Assembly: GCA_963668545.1 (NCBI GenBank)
Contig: OY764868.1
Coordinates: 2,356,001 to 2,420,000, forward strand
Source: G963662265 sp963668545
Lineage (GTDB): Bacteria > Spirochaetota > Spirochaetia > CADAEX01
Length of the DNA stretch: 64,000 nt
Reading direction: 5' to 3'
Program-made: the position numbers and the translations under genes
Notes under the pieces: model-generated
Told to the model about the DNA's origin: nothing
Databases searched by the model: none
The model's input: the letters and a program-made list of their open reading frames with translations, nothing else
Part shown: piece after piece, positions 1 through 9,517 of the stretch
Numbering within the stretch: position 1 is the stretch's first letter
Layout: every line of letters starts with the position of its first letter

Positions 1-395
1 GACTCGGAAATAGTGAAATCAAAAGGAAGTCCGCTTTCGACAGGGAATGAGGAAAGGGAATTCTGACAGAATCCGTGTATGGTAAAAATCGGGGCTTCGG
101 AAAATCCATTGAGAGCCTTTTTCAGGATACTGTATCTGCTGTATGCATTAATGTCATTTTCAGCTTCTGAAAGCTCCTTTCGTATAAGCCCCTTTATCCT
201 TTTCTTAAGCTCTGATGCAGCCTTTTCAGTAAAAGTAACAACAAGGATTTCTTTTATACTTAATCCCTCTTCCAGTATATACCTGAGGACAAGGTGTTCA
301 AGGCTGTATGTTTTTCCTGTACCTGCAGAGGCTTCAAGCACCATATGGGATGAAAGATCTGCTGTATCTATATCAAATACCATTCTTTCTGCCAT
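1..395 (-). CDS. recB: RecB, exodeoxyribonuclease V beta subunit (N-terminal part; runs off the window)
   Basis: Translating the minus strand from ATG at 393-395 gives about 131 residues that run off the left edge without a stop. Residues 21-29 read EASAGTGKT, the UvrD/Rep-type Walker A of RecB, followed by a VVTFTEKAA motif Ia near residue 55 and TIHGFC near 110, all typical of RecB helicases. RecB is the 3'-5' helicase and nuclease subunit of RecBCD, which processes double-strand ends and loads RecA. The start is 2 bp after the recC stop and is preceded by AAAGGAAAT at a good ribosome-binding distance, so it is cotranscribed with recC. recD is not in view and may lie further left. Identification is firm; the C-terminal nuclease domain cannot be seen. 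Confidence 0.9.
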   Translation of the reverse strand, partial: MAERMVFDIDTADLSSHMVLEASAGTGKTYSLEHLVLRYILEEGLSIKEILVVTFTEKAASELKKRIKGLIRKELSEAENDINAYSRYSILKKALNGFSEAPIFTIHGFCQNSLSSFPVESGLPFDFTISE

Positions 396-397
396 AA

Positions 398-3300
398 CTA
401 GATTTCCTTTCCGCCGGATTTCAGGCAGCAGTAAAAACTGTTGTACAGCCTGAAGAAATCCTCACGCCTGTAATTCATCACTATATCTGTACCGCTGTTC
501 AGGAATCTGCTGTCTTTGAAGTTTTTTCTGCTGTAATATTCATCTATCGAATTGAAAAAAACTTCAGAGTCTTCCATTTCACCCTTTTTCATGACAAGCT
601 CTGCAATGCAGTGGATATCAGCTGTTACCGGCGAATTGAAGCTTTCAATATATGAAAAAGCTGCAGTTTCCAGTATATTATCAACATCACATTTTTCATC
701 TTCAAAAACCGCTGTCAGCTGGCCGCTGCTGTCGAACACCTTCATTGCAAGCTTATTATCTCCTGTAACTTTTCTTAATATCAGATACCTGAAGAAGGGG
801 CTTACCAGATTCCTTATTCCGGTTCTGTCATATGAAATGCAGTACCAGATGCTGCCGTTTCTCCTTAAACCCCTGATACTACCGGAAACAGCCAGAGTTC
901 CGTTACCAGAGTCAATTAAAACAGGGCTGAAACAGATTTCCTGGCTGCTGACTGATCCTGTCTTTTCCCCGCTCAGTAATATATCAACAGGAGATGAATC
1001 AAAATAACTGTTTTCCCTGAGATTACTGACAAAAATGTCATACCTGTTTTCCATAATCATGTATTCAAAGCCTGATACACTGCTGTTGTTGAGAGTTCCC
1101 GCAGTTCTTGCATCATCTATGTATCTGCTGAAAATTCCATTTCCGTCAGCTTTGCTGCCTGTTATTTCACGGTTTATACTGCCCTCGTCTGCATAGCTGA
1201 GGGAAAAGTGTTCAGTATCTTCGTTTTCCAGCAGAGCTGTTTCGTTGATGCTGATTTCCTCCACATGTTCAAGGAAGAAACTTACAGGATATTTTAAAAA
1301 CTTTTCCATTCTGTAAATATCACTTTCAGCTTCCGGTTTGTCAGGAAGGGAGTAACCTGTATTCAGAGAAAGTGAAGATGCCCTTTTTTTTCTTTTATCC
1401 AATGCTGCAGAGGCTGCTTCATACTGAAGCCTGTCAAAGGAGATAAAATCCCTGAAACCATCCTTTTCCCTGAAATATATCTGATCATATCCATGAAGGG
1501 GGTGTACAGTAAGCAGCTCAGGAGCATTTTGACTCTCAAACATTTCCGCTATCTCTGTAACGAGAGGAGACGGTTCAAGTATCTCTCCTGTTATTATGTT
1601 TGTTCCGTTATAGGAAATGAAAAGTTTCTCCTCAGCAGACAGAATGGATTCAAGGAAGGTGAAGCAGTCTGTATTCTGTACAGAAAGGTCAATACTTCTG
1701 GGAGTCAGTGACCTGAGGTCATAATTCCTGTTCTTTTCCCTGCCCGGAAAACTGTTTTCATCCATACCCAGCAGAAACAGAACTTTAAAAGGGATTGCAC
1801 GCAGCGGTTTGAGAGATGAAAAACTTACCCCATCTGCAAGGTACTGTCCCCTGCAGTATCCGGTTTTTCCCGCAAACTCATCAACAAGGATTCTGTAGAG
1901 AGAATAGGGAACATTTTTCCCTGAAATGGATTCGGAAGTCCTGTTTTCAATCACAAGTGTATTTATCTGCCTGAAGACATTCTTCAGAAACTTCCTGTCA
2001 TTATCATCCCTTGTTCCGTATACAGGAGAAAGAAAATAATCCGCTAGCATTTCCATCCGGACTGCCCACTCTGAAATTTCATGTTCTTCAAATCTGAGAT
2101 TGTATATTCTGTTATAAAGCCGGCTGACAGCATCAAAAAGAGATGAAACTGTTTTTTCCTCATAACTTCCGGAAAGGGAAAACGGGAGTATTTGACTTCC
2201 TGAGGGGAACTCGACAGGTTCTTCCTCATTGAAAAGGAAACCGCAGCAGATCCTCTCAAAAGCCTTTTTCCATGTTGCATAATCAGATCTGCTCTTTACC
2301 AGCTCATCCCTGTGGATACTGTCATAGCCCCACTTTATAAAAAGCCTGTCACATATTTCAAGCCACTTATCCACATCAGAATCAGAAAGGCGGAAACAGT
2401 TCATAAAGCATCTGTTACGGAAGAGTGAAAAAAGCTGCTTTCTGGAAAAACGGGAACCGGTAAGATCAAGAAGGGCGAAGAAACCATTCAGATAATCTGA
2501 ATTATCAATAAAACTTACATCCATCAGATTATATCGGATATCAAGCGCAGGATCATCAGAACGGAATATTGAATCTATAAACGGGGCATAGCTGTTTATA
2601 TCAGGAGCTGCAACACCAATATCAAAAAAGCTGTATCCTTCATTCTGTATGAGGTTGATGATATTGTTCTTTAATATTTCAATTTCCCTCTTTTTTCCAG
2701 GAACGGAAATAATCCGGAGACTGCTGTCGCCTGATGTAAAATTACCGGTGCATTTACCTTTATTCTGAAAAACAGCATTTTTAAGGGAGGAAAGCATTGA
2801 TGATGCTTCAGGGATGGAATACCCCTGAGGTACTGCAAAATCCTCAACAATATCAACACCCTTATCAATCAGCAGATCTGCAAGACCTGAAACTATGTTT
2901 CCCCACTGGGAAAGAATAAGCGATTTTTCAGTTTCAGGGTGTATCACCTCAGGGGAAGGGGAAAGAATAAAATGATGGATTTCAGCCCCGCAGTTACTGC
3001 TCAGGTGATGAAAAAACTCAACTGCCTGTTCACTGAGGAATGAGGAGCCGAAAATAACAATTTTCATATCTATTTCAGGCAGACTGTATCTCCCTTCAAG
3101 GATCCCTGCAATTATCTGCCCGGGATGAAGGTAGGATGACTCTTTTCCGAATATAATGTCCCAAAGCCTCATCTGCCATTTCTCATTACATGACATATAA
3201 CTGAAATCAGTCCCTTCGGCATAGCTTTTTTTCATTTCCCAGGTCCTGATCATTTCAGGAGAATTGAGTCCGTAATGATGGAAAAGGCCGGCAATGCTGT

Positions 3301-3730
3301 CGGAAAGCCTGTAGAGACGGGATGATCTTATATTGTTCTTCTCCCCTTCTGAAACAGGATATTCATGATTCACATAAGCTTTCAGTGAAGTGAAATCAGG
3401 ATAATTTTCAATATCCCTGAATATACTGTCAAGTGTATGGAAGATAATAAGCTTGAGGTCATCAAGATAGATTGTTTTTTTGTTTTCCAGTTCTCTCGAA
3501 ACTTCAGGTGACCGGCTGATTATATCCCGGACTGTCTCATCCTGGAACTGGAATTTAATTCCTGCAAATACTCCGGTAAGGCCGGCAAGCTTGAGCTTCA
3601 GCCATTCCTCCATGTTCCTGTTCTGGACAATAAATACTGAGTTCCGGGTGAAAAGACTGTCGGGAATGAACAGGGGATGATAATCCTTTATTAGTTTTTC
3701 AAGTGAATTGCTGAAATATGCCTTGTACAA
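398..3730 (-). CDS. recC: RecC, exodeoxyribonuclease V gamma subunit
   Basis: 1110 residues, close to the usual RecC length. The N-terminus has the family pattern: a start resembling YFSNSLEKL, then FIVQNRNMEEWLKLKLA near residue 35, and GVFAGIKFQFQDETV. RecC is an inactivated helicase-like protein that splits the strands and recognises Chi in the RecBCD complex. Later, FSSLKPLRAIPFKVLFLLGMDENSFP (around residues 640-665) matches the conserved central RecC region. The start is TTG at 3728-3730 with GGAGG about 9 nt upstream; no better ATG lies nearby. It is followed directly by recB (2-bp gap), forming a recC-recB unit. Function is inferred from the family; no catalytic residues are expected in RecC. 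Confidence 0.9.
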   Translation of the reverse strand: MYKAYFSNSLEKLIKDYHPLFIPDSLFTRNSVFIVQNRNMEEWLKLKLAGLTGVFAGIKFQFQDETVRDIISRSPEVSRELENKKTIYLDDLKLIIFHTLDSIFRDIENYPDFTSLKAYVNHEYPVSEGEKNNIRSSRLYRLSDSIAGLFHHYGLNSPEMIRTWEMKKSYAEGTDFSYMSCNEKWQMRLWDIIFGKESSYLHPGQIIAGILEGRYSLPEIDMKIVIFGSSFLSEQAVEFFHHLSSNCGAEIHHFILSPSPEVIHPETEKSLILSQWGNIVSGLADLLIDKGVDIVEDFAVPQGYSIPEASSMLSSLKNAVFQNKGKCTGNFTSGDSSLRIISVPGKKREIEILKNNIINLIQNEGYSFFDIGVAAPDINSYAPFIDSIFRSDDPALDIRYNLMDVSFIDNSDYLNGFFALLDLTGSRFSRKQLFSLFRNRCFMNCFRLSDSDVDKWLEICDRLFIKWGYDSIHRDELVKSRSDYATWKKAFERICCGFLFNEEEPVEFPSGSQILPFSLSGSYEEKTVSSLFDAVSRLYNRIYNLRFEEHEISEWAVRMEMLADYFLSPVYGTRDDNDRKFLKNVFRQINTLVIENRTSESISGKNVPYSLYRILVDEFAGKTGYCRGQYLADGVSFSSLKPLRAIPFKVLFLLGMDENSFPGREKNRNYDLRSLTPRSIDLSVQNTDCFTFLESILSAEEKLFISYNGTNIITGEILEPSPLVTEIAEMFESQNAPELLTVHPLHGYDQIYFREKDGFRDFISFDRLQYEAASAALDKRKKRASSLSLNTGYSLPDKPEAESDIYRMEKFLKYPVSFFLEHVEEISINETALLENEDTEHFSLSYADEGSINREITGSKADGNGIFSRYIDDARTAGTLNNSSVSGFEYMIMENRYDIFVSNLRENSYFDSSPVDILLSGEKTGSVSSQEICFSPVLIDSGNGTLAVSGSIRGLRRNGSIWYCISYDRTGIRNLVSPFFRYLILRKVTGDNKLAMKVFDSSGQLTAVFEDEKCDVDNILETAAFSYIESFNSPVTADIHCIAELVMKKGEMEDSEVFFNSIDEYYSRKNFKDSRFLNSGTDIVMNYRREDFFRLYNSFYCCLKSGGKEI

Positions 3731-3847
3731 ACTTTCTCAACCTCCGGATCCATATCACAGTTTTTAACCTTTCAGACAGATACATGCTATCATATTTTAA
3801 TATATATCTGCATTCTTTTTATGAACTTTTAATATGCAGTAAGGTTT

Positions 3848-5056
3848 TCACCTGCCGGAAATCTTTTTCCTGAGCAGAACAAGTGCAGATAATGATACAA
3901 GTGAAGGGAAAATCCAGAACAGTGTATAATTGCCTCTGAATGCAAGAGATAAATCCATAAGCACTCCCCCTATGAGGTTGCCTGAAAGATTACCGGTGCC
4001 TGCAACAATAAAGGCATATATTAGATGCAGAGAGCTTCTTGTTTCATCAGAGCAGAATGTATCCAGAAAAATATAGGATACGGCAGTAAAAAACGCGAAT
4101 GTGAATCCGTGAAGAAAAATTCCGGGAAAAACAAGACAGATTAAGCCGGTCTCGGAAGCTGCAATAAAAAGAGCAAACCTTATAATATGCGCAGCAATTC
4201 CCAGGGAGAGTATATTTTTATATCCCTTTTTACTGATTAGTCTGTAGAGAATAAACATTGCAGCTACTTCAGGCACCATTCCTATTGAAATTGACGGCAT
4301 GATAGCTCTTTCAGCAAATCCGGAATATTTGAGAAAAGGGGATATTCCCAGAAAATATGTTTTGTCGGCAGCTGAAGCCAGCACACTTATTGCGACAAAA
4401 TAAAAAAGTTCTTTTCTCTCATCCCCTTCGGGAAGAGTATCCTTCAGCCTGATTCCAGCTCTCCTGCTCAGCCTGTTTTTTCCCCTGTTCCCTGCTGCCA
4501 TTGTCATGGAATAAAAACCTGTAAAGAAACAGAAAAAGGCAGTCACATAATAAACATCGCCAATTTCCTTTTTAAATGGGAGAATATCCGAACCGAGCCA
4601 GATACAGCTGAAAAAAACAGCCATGAAAATCCAGCCGAGTGTTCCCCACACCCTCAGGAAGCCGTATTTTGTCTTGTTCTCTCCAAGGGAATGAAAAACA
4701 AAAACATTCAGAAGGGTAGATGTGGGAGAAAGACATATCATGAGAAACAGATAAAGAAGAGCGACTAATGCAAAACCTGTCTGCTGCCTGAAAAGTATGA
4801 TAAGAAAACCGCAAATCACATGAAGAAATGAATACAGTTTTTCAGAGGAAATATATCTGTCTGCTATACGCTGGGCAATAAGCGGTGAGGTCACAGCTGC
4901 AATACTTGTCATTGAAAGGACAAACCCGACCCTGAAACCGCTGAAGCCGGGGAGCTCCCTGAGATAGAGACTGAGGACAGGAACAACTCCCCCCATAACA
5001 CAGAACTGGAAGAAAAATAGAATAGAGAGTTTAAACCTGTTTTTTTCGGAAGACAC
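3848..5056 (-). CDS. MFS permease (LacY/nucleoside-symporter-like)
   Basis: 402 residues with about twelve hydrophobic segments and short hydrophilic loops, the layout of a major facilitator permease. The first helix (LSILFFFQFCVMGGVVPVLSLYLRE) and the following GFSGFRVGFVLSMTSIAAVTSPLIAQRIADRY (helix 2 and the loop 2-3 region) resemble the MFS_1_like/nucleoside:H+ symporter group. Substrate cannot be read from sequence. Start is GTG at 5054-5056 with only a weak upstream GGTAGG, so the exact start is uncertain. It lies alone between recC and ftsK on the same strand, separated by 117 and 143 bp, with no obvious operon partner. Confidence 0.75.
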   Translation of the reverse strand: MSSEKNRFKLSILFFFQFCVMGGVVPVLSLYLRELPGFSGFRVGFVLSMTSIAAVTSPLIAQRIADRYISSEKLYSFLHVICGFLIILFRQQTGFALVALLYLFLMICLSPTSTLLNVFVFHSLGENKTKYGFLRVWGTLGWIFMAVFFSCIWLGSDILPFKKEIGDVYYVTAFFCFFTGFYSMTMAAGNRGKNRLSRRAGIRLKDTLPEGDERKELFYFVAISVLASAADKTYFLGISPFLKYSGFAERAIMPSISIGMVPEVAAMFILYRLISKKGYKNILSLGIAAHIIRFALFIAASETGLICLVFPGIFLHGFTFAFFTAVSYIFLDTFCSDETRSSLHLIYAFIVAGTGNLSGNLIGGVLMDLSLAFRGNYTLFWIFPSLVSLSALVLLRKKISGR

Positions 5057-5199
5057 TGCCTACCACCGCTGTTTTTTAATAAATATTTTTCCGGAATTCC
5101 GACCCATGTCAACAGTCGGGAAATAATATATTATATGGAAACCTGCAAAGTTTAACCGGGTTTTACTTATTATAAACCATTTTCACAGACAGCTGACAG

Positions 5200-8079
5200 T
5201 TATTCCCTGAAATCATCAGGGACATGAAGAAGGTCTCTCGGCTTGCTCCCGTTCTGAGGGCCGACTATACCCTTTCTTTCCATCTCTTCAACAAGCCTTG
5301 CGGCACGGTTATAACCGATTTTGAGACGTCTCTGGAGGTATGATGCCGAGGCTTTCCCTGCTGTTGTGACTATTTCAAGTGCCTTGTTCATCAGGGGATC
5401 ATTTATGTTTTCCTCTTCAAAGGAGATATAGTCATCATCCTCGTCATCAAAAAATATCTCATCATCAATATATTCAGGCTCACCATACTCCTTAACCTGT
5501 TCCACTACCCTTTCAACTTCACTTTCTGAAAGAAAGGCTCCCTGTATCCTTACAGGGTACGGGTTCCATGCAGAGGTAAAAAGCATGTCTCCCCTGCCTA
5601 GAAGCATTTCAGCACCCATTGAATCAATAATAATTCTCGAGTCAGTCTTGCTCGCAACCATGAATGCAATTCTAGACGGAATATTTGCCTTGATAAGCCC
5701 TGTAATTACATCTATTGAAGGACGCTGAGTTGCAAGAACAAGATGTATTCCCACAGCCCTGGACATTGCGGCAAGCCTTGCCAGTGTTGACTCAAGTTCC
5801 TTTCCTGTTGTTGCCATAAGGTCTGCAAACTCATCAACTACAACAACTATATAGGGCATCGGCAGGGTGGCAATTTTTTCGCTTTTTATTTTTCTGTTGA
5901 ACGACTGAATATCCCTGCAGCTTAATGCATCAAGAAGGGAATAACGTCTTTCCATCTCAAAGACACAGTACTGAAGTGCCTGATAGGCCTTCTTAGCGTC
6001 AGTGATTACAGGGGTCAGCAGGTGGGGAATCCCGTTGTAAAGTTTAAGCTCCACAATCTTGGGATCAATAAGTATCATCTTGACATCCCTCGGCGCCCTT
6101 TTATAGAGGATGGAAGTAATAAGAGAATTTACGCAGACAGATTTTCCTGAACCGGTTGCTCCTGCAATCAGAAGATGGGGAGTTTTTGTAAGGTCAACAA
6201 TCTGCTCCTCTCCTGTTATATCCTTTCCAAGGACTACCGGAAGATTATCCTTCCTGTACTGGTTGTAATCAACTTCAATCAGCTCTCTGAAAGAAACAAT
6301 TGCCCTCTTCCTGTTAGGCACTTCAATACCAACAGCATGTTTACCCGGTATCGGGGCGACAATCCTTACACGTGATGCTGCAAGGCGGAGTGCGATATTG
6401 TCAGCAAGATTTGTTATTCTCGAAAGCTTGACTCCCGGAGCAGGAAGAATTTCAAACATGGTAATTACAGGCCCTTTTCTTATTCCTGTAACTTCCGCCT
6501 CTATTTTGAACTCCGCAAGGGTGTTTTTAAGTATTTCAGCCTCTTCCCTTACACGCTCATCAATCCTGTCATAGGACTCCTCCTGGTAGATATCAAGCAC
6601 ATCCTCAACCGGTATTTCATATTTTCCCGGTTTATCAGCAGGCTTAATAAACCGTGTTGTTTCAAAATACTGCTTGACGATTGCTGTGTTGTCTGGCTGT
6701 ACCGACTCTTCCTCATAGTATTCATCTTCATAATCATCAGGATCTTCTGTTCCTATATCAGTATTATCAGCCTCTCTTTCTCCATATCCATGGTCAGTAT
6801 GGATTTCAGGATCTGTCATTATATCCCTGTTATACTCAGTTACAGGATCATAAACAGAAACAGGCGCTTCTTCAGCTTCCTCTTTATTTTCATGCTCCGG
6901 GAGGGAGGCGGTTGTCGCTTCTGATATGGGATATTCTTCATCATCTTCCATTCCGGAATAATAATCATTATCTGCTTCGGCATCAGGCAGCTCGGGGATG
7001 TCATTCATTTCAGAAATACTGTACAGTTCTTCATACAATTCAGTGCTTTCCGGAAATTCAACCTTTACAGGGTGCTCTTCCCTTTCATAATTAATGCTTT
7101 CTTTCTGCTGCCTGTAGTAGGCAGGTTCTGAATAATCAATACCATTTACAGATGAATCCTCTTTGCTATCTTCATCATTTCTATAACTTTTATTAAAGCT
7201 TCTGTATTCTGAAGAGAGATCATGCTCTTCATCATAAGAACTGTCTTCTGAATCTTCCGTCTCATACAGGTCCTGTTCTCCAGACACCGATCGTCTGCCT
7301 GAACCTTTAAGTGAAGCAACACTTGACAGGGAAAGGCTTTTGTATTCTTCTCTTTCCGCTGCTGAATCTTCCATGCTGCTTCCTTCGTCAGTAATTTCGA
7401 AAACTTCTTTTTCATCAGCTTCAGGATCAGAAGTCAGAACATCGAAAGAGTCATCAGTTACCTCTTCTTCAGTACTTCCGGAAATCAATCCTGTGAAAAG
7501 ATCTTTTCCTTCCTCATCATCCATTTCTGTATTTTTCGCGGATTCACTGCTGATATCAGTATAAGAAGGAATATTACTTCTGACATCATTATTATCAAGG
7601 ACAGTTTCAGTCTCCCCGGAATCACAGTAATCCATACCCGGATTATCAAGAACATGAGGGTTTTTCCTGAGAAAAATTGCAGCATGCATGATCAGGATTA
7701 TTTCTATTATAACAAGGAGTGAAAGAAGGAGTGGACTTAACGGTCCGAAAGAGTCAGTTATCAGCTTTTCAAGGGAAGTATTTCCCGCTCCGAGATATAT
7801 TCTTAGAGCAATACCGGCAGTAAAAAAAGGTACCAGCGTCATAATAAGGATAACTACATCGTTTTTATTGAAATTCTTTTTAAGCAGAAAAAAAGCGCAC
7901 AGAATGAGGTAAACCGGTACATAAAAAGCTGTATGATAAAATATACTATACAGGTAATAACCGCCGAATCCGGCCATGCTGTTTCCGTTTCCATAAAGAG
8001 AAATCAAAACAGATAATATAAGCCATAATGACGCAGCTATAAGAAAAACAGCAAAGATAAAGGCTTTTTTATTGGTCAC
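5200..8079 (-). CDS. ftsK: DNA translocase FtsK/SpoIIIE
   Basis: 959 residues. The N-terminus has about four membrane helices in the first 140 residues, then a long, very acidic Ser/Glu/Asp-rich linker (about 145-470), then the alpha/beta motor. Walker A GATGSGKS is at about residue 639, Walker B VVVVDEFADL near 735, and LATQRPSIDVITG follows. The C-terminal gamma winged helix (DPLMNKALEIV to VEEMERKGIVGP) would read the orienting DNA sequences. FtsK pumps DNA through the closing septum and helps resolve dimers with XerCD. Start is GTG at 8077-8079 with GGAGG about 7 nt upstream. The linker is unusually acidic and low in complexity but in frame; the motor motifs are intact. Confidence 0.95.
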   Translation of the reverse strand: MTNKKAFIFAVFLIAASLWLILSVLISLYGNGNSMAGFGGYYLYSIFYHTAFYVPVYLILCAFFLLKKNFNKNDVVILIMTLVPFFTAGIALRIYLGAGNTSLEKLITDSFGPLSPLLLSLLVIIEIILIMHAAIFLRKNPHVLDNPGMDYCDSGETETVLDNNDVRSNIPSYTDISSESAKNTEMDDEEGKDLFTGLISGSTEEEVTDDSFDVLTSDPEADEKEVFEITDEGSSMEDSAAEREEYKSLSLSSVASLKGSGRRSVSGEQDLYETEDSEDSSYDEEHDLSSEYRSFNKSYRNDEDSKEDSSVNGIDYSEPAYYRQQKESINYEREEHPVKVEFPESTELYEELYSISEMNDIPELPDAEADNDYYSGMEDDEEYPISEATTASLPEHENKEEAEEAPVSVYDPVTEYNRDIMTDPEIHTDHGYGEREADNTDIGTEDPDDYEDEYYEEESVQPDNTAIVKQYFETTRFIKPADKPGKYEIPVEDVLDIYQEESYDRIDERVREEAEILKNTLAEFKIEAEVTGIRKGPVITMFEILPAPGVKLSRITNLADNIALRLAASRVRIVAPIPGKHAVGIEVPNRKRAIVSFRELIEVDYNQYRKDNLPVVLGKDITGEEQIVDLTKTPHLLIAGATGSGKSVCVNSLITSILYKRAPRDVKMILIDPKIVELKLYNGIPHLLTPVITDAKKAYQALQYCVFEMERRYSLLDALSCRDIQSFNRKIKSEKIATLPMPYIVVVVDEFADLMATTGKELESTLARLAAMSRAVGIHLVLATQRPSIDVITGLIKANIPSRIAFMVASKTDSRIIIDSMGAEMLLGRGDMLFTSAWNPYPVRIQGAFLSESEVERVVEQVKEYGEPEYIDDEIFFDDEDDDYISFEEENINDPLMNKALEIVTTAGKASASYLQRRLKIGYNRAARLVEEMERKGIVGPQNGSKPRDLLHVPDDFRE

Positions 8080-8336
8080 AGAAATCCTCCAGCTAATTGT
8101 AAAAAATCCGGCTCTCAGACAATCGAGATATGTCTCTTAGAATTTTCGGCAGGAATCAATGATGAGATCATTCAATTCACTGTAAAAATTAATATTTATT
8201 GAACATGACTGGATTATTTTTTAAGAAAACAGTTTTTCTGAGAGATTATATAATTTATTCTTACATGGTGTCGAGTTTATACTTTGAATATTTGCATTTT
8301 AAAAGAAATACAGTGCATTGTTACAATGAAAAGCTT

Positions 8337-9386
8337 TTACTGTTCCTTTATGTTGAGATATGAACCAGCATAGATAAGATCAGGATTTTTAATATTGTTG
8401 TCTTTTGCAATTTTCTTATATTTCCATGGAGTTCTGTAGTATGATGCTGAAATATCCCAGAGAGTATCCCCTTTTTTGATTTTATAACGCACGCTTTTCA
8501 CAGCAGGGCTTTCTTTTACAGGGGGCATAACTACAGTTTTATCCGGTTCCTTTTTTACAGCTGCTGGAGTTTCATTCTTTTTTTCTGCTTCAGCAGGAAC
8601 AATTACAGGAGGTTCCTTCTTCACTGTCTCCTTTTCAGCAACAACTTCCTTTTTTACTTCCTCCCTGATCTCCTCCTCTGCAAGGGCAGGCTTTTTTATA
8701 ATTGTATAGACAAGGAGAACCAGAAAAATAAGAAAAACAATTGAAAGAAAAACAACTGCAAGCTTGAGAGCGGGAATTTTCCTGTCCCCTTTATTCCTGC
8801 CTGAATCATAGAGCAGACTTGATTCATCAATCGATCTATCCTCTTCCATCCCGCCCGAAAAATCGTCAGATTCCCCGTCGCCAAAGTCGGCAGCGTCTTC
8901 AAGATCATCATCAAGTGAAGGGAAATCATCATCCAGCGAAAAATCTTCCCCCTCAAGAGAGGATGAATCAAAATCATCTGTTTCCCTTATTTCAGCATTA
9001 AAGAAGGGGGTATTTTCCTCTTCTTCAGGCATTTCAAAATAATCTGTCTCATCTATTGCATCAAGACTGATTGAAAGGAACTGCTTTTCACCTGAAAACT
9101 TCTCAAAAGCCTCGGCATCAAGTATATCAGTTTCACTCATACCGATCAGAAGTTCAATTTCCGGACCGTTTTCAGTATCAGATTTAATATTGTTAAGTAT
9201 CAGACTTGCAACATAAACAGGATTAAACATAGCATCTCCCTCTCCACGGAAGATATCTATTTTCACATCAGTCTGTTCAGGTGCAACAGGTGTCAATATA
9301 ACTCTTTTTTTAACTGTATCATCAGCTTTAAGAATCGGGAAAAATGTACCATTAGCAATTTTTATGCCAATAACTGGGGAATCCAC
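8337..9386 (-). CDS. Membrane-anchored LysM protein with an Hsp70 substrate-domain-like N-terminus
   Basis: 349 residues in four parts. Residues about 5-105 read like the beta-sandwich substrate domain of DnaK (KKRVILTPVAPEQTDVKIDI, then a FRGEG corresponding to the LQGER loop, then GPEIELLIGMSETDILDAEA corresponding to PQIEVTFDIDADGILHVSA). An acidic Asp/Glu/Ser stretch (110-195) follows, a single membrane helix (about 207-230), a Lys/Glu/Pro-rich periplasmic linker, and a C-terminal LysM domain (about 300-346, GDTLWDISASYY) that should bind peptidoglycan. The head therefore lies in the cytoplasm and the LysM in the periplasm. Start is GTG at 9384-9386, chosen because AGGGAGG lies 8 nt upstream. 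It is divergent from the TPR gene. The role is unknown: a link between a peptide-binding cytoplasmic domain and the cell wall is an inference. Confidence 0.75.
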   Translation of the reverse strand: MDSPVIGIKIANGTFFPILKADDTVKKRVILTPVAPEQTDVKIDIFRGEGDAMFNPVYVASLILNNIKSDTENGPEIELLIGMSETDILDAEAFEKFSGEKQFLSISLDAIDETDYFEMPEEEENTPFFNAEIRETDDFDSSSLEGEDFSLDDDFPSLDDDLEDAADFGDGESDDFSGGMEEDRSIDESSLLYDSGRNKGDRKIPALKLAVVFLSIVFLIFLVLLVYTIIKKPALAEEEIREEVKKEVVAEKETVKKEPPVIVPAEAEKKNETPAAVKKEPDKTVVMPPVKESPAVKSVRYKIKKGDTLWDISASYYRTPWKYKKIAKDNNIKNPDLIYAGSYLNIKEQ

Positions 9387-9482
9387 CCGGCAGCCTCCCT
9401 AATATTTATAAAACAGTCAGCCAAAACGCTGATATACAAAGCCTATAGCTCTGCAAATAATTTGTCAACAATTTTTATTTCA

Positions 9483-9509
9483 TTGACAACAATAAACGCA
9501 AGATATAAT
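9483..9509 (+). promoter_or_regulatory. Candidate sigma70 promoter for the TPR gene
   Basis: TTGACA at 9483-9488 and TATAAT at 9504-9509, separated by 15 bp. The hexamers are consensus but the spacing is short. The expected transcription start is only 1-2 nt before the ATG at 9518, and no Shine-Dalgarno sequence is present, so the transcript would be leaderless or nearly so. Confidence 0.5.
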
Positions 9510-9517
9510 AATTAGCT

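Noticed and set aside
79..453. 124-aa open frame on the plus strand at the left edge
   Set aside because: The minus strand of the same stretch encodes a clear RecB N-terminus with Walker A and helicase motifs.
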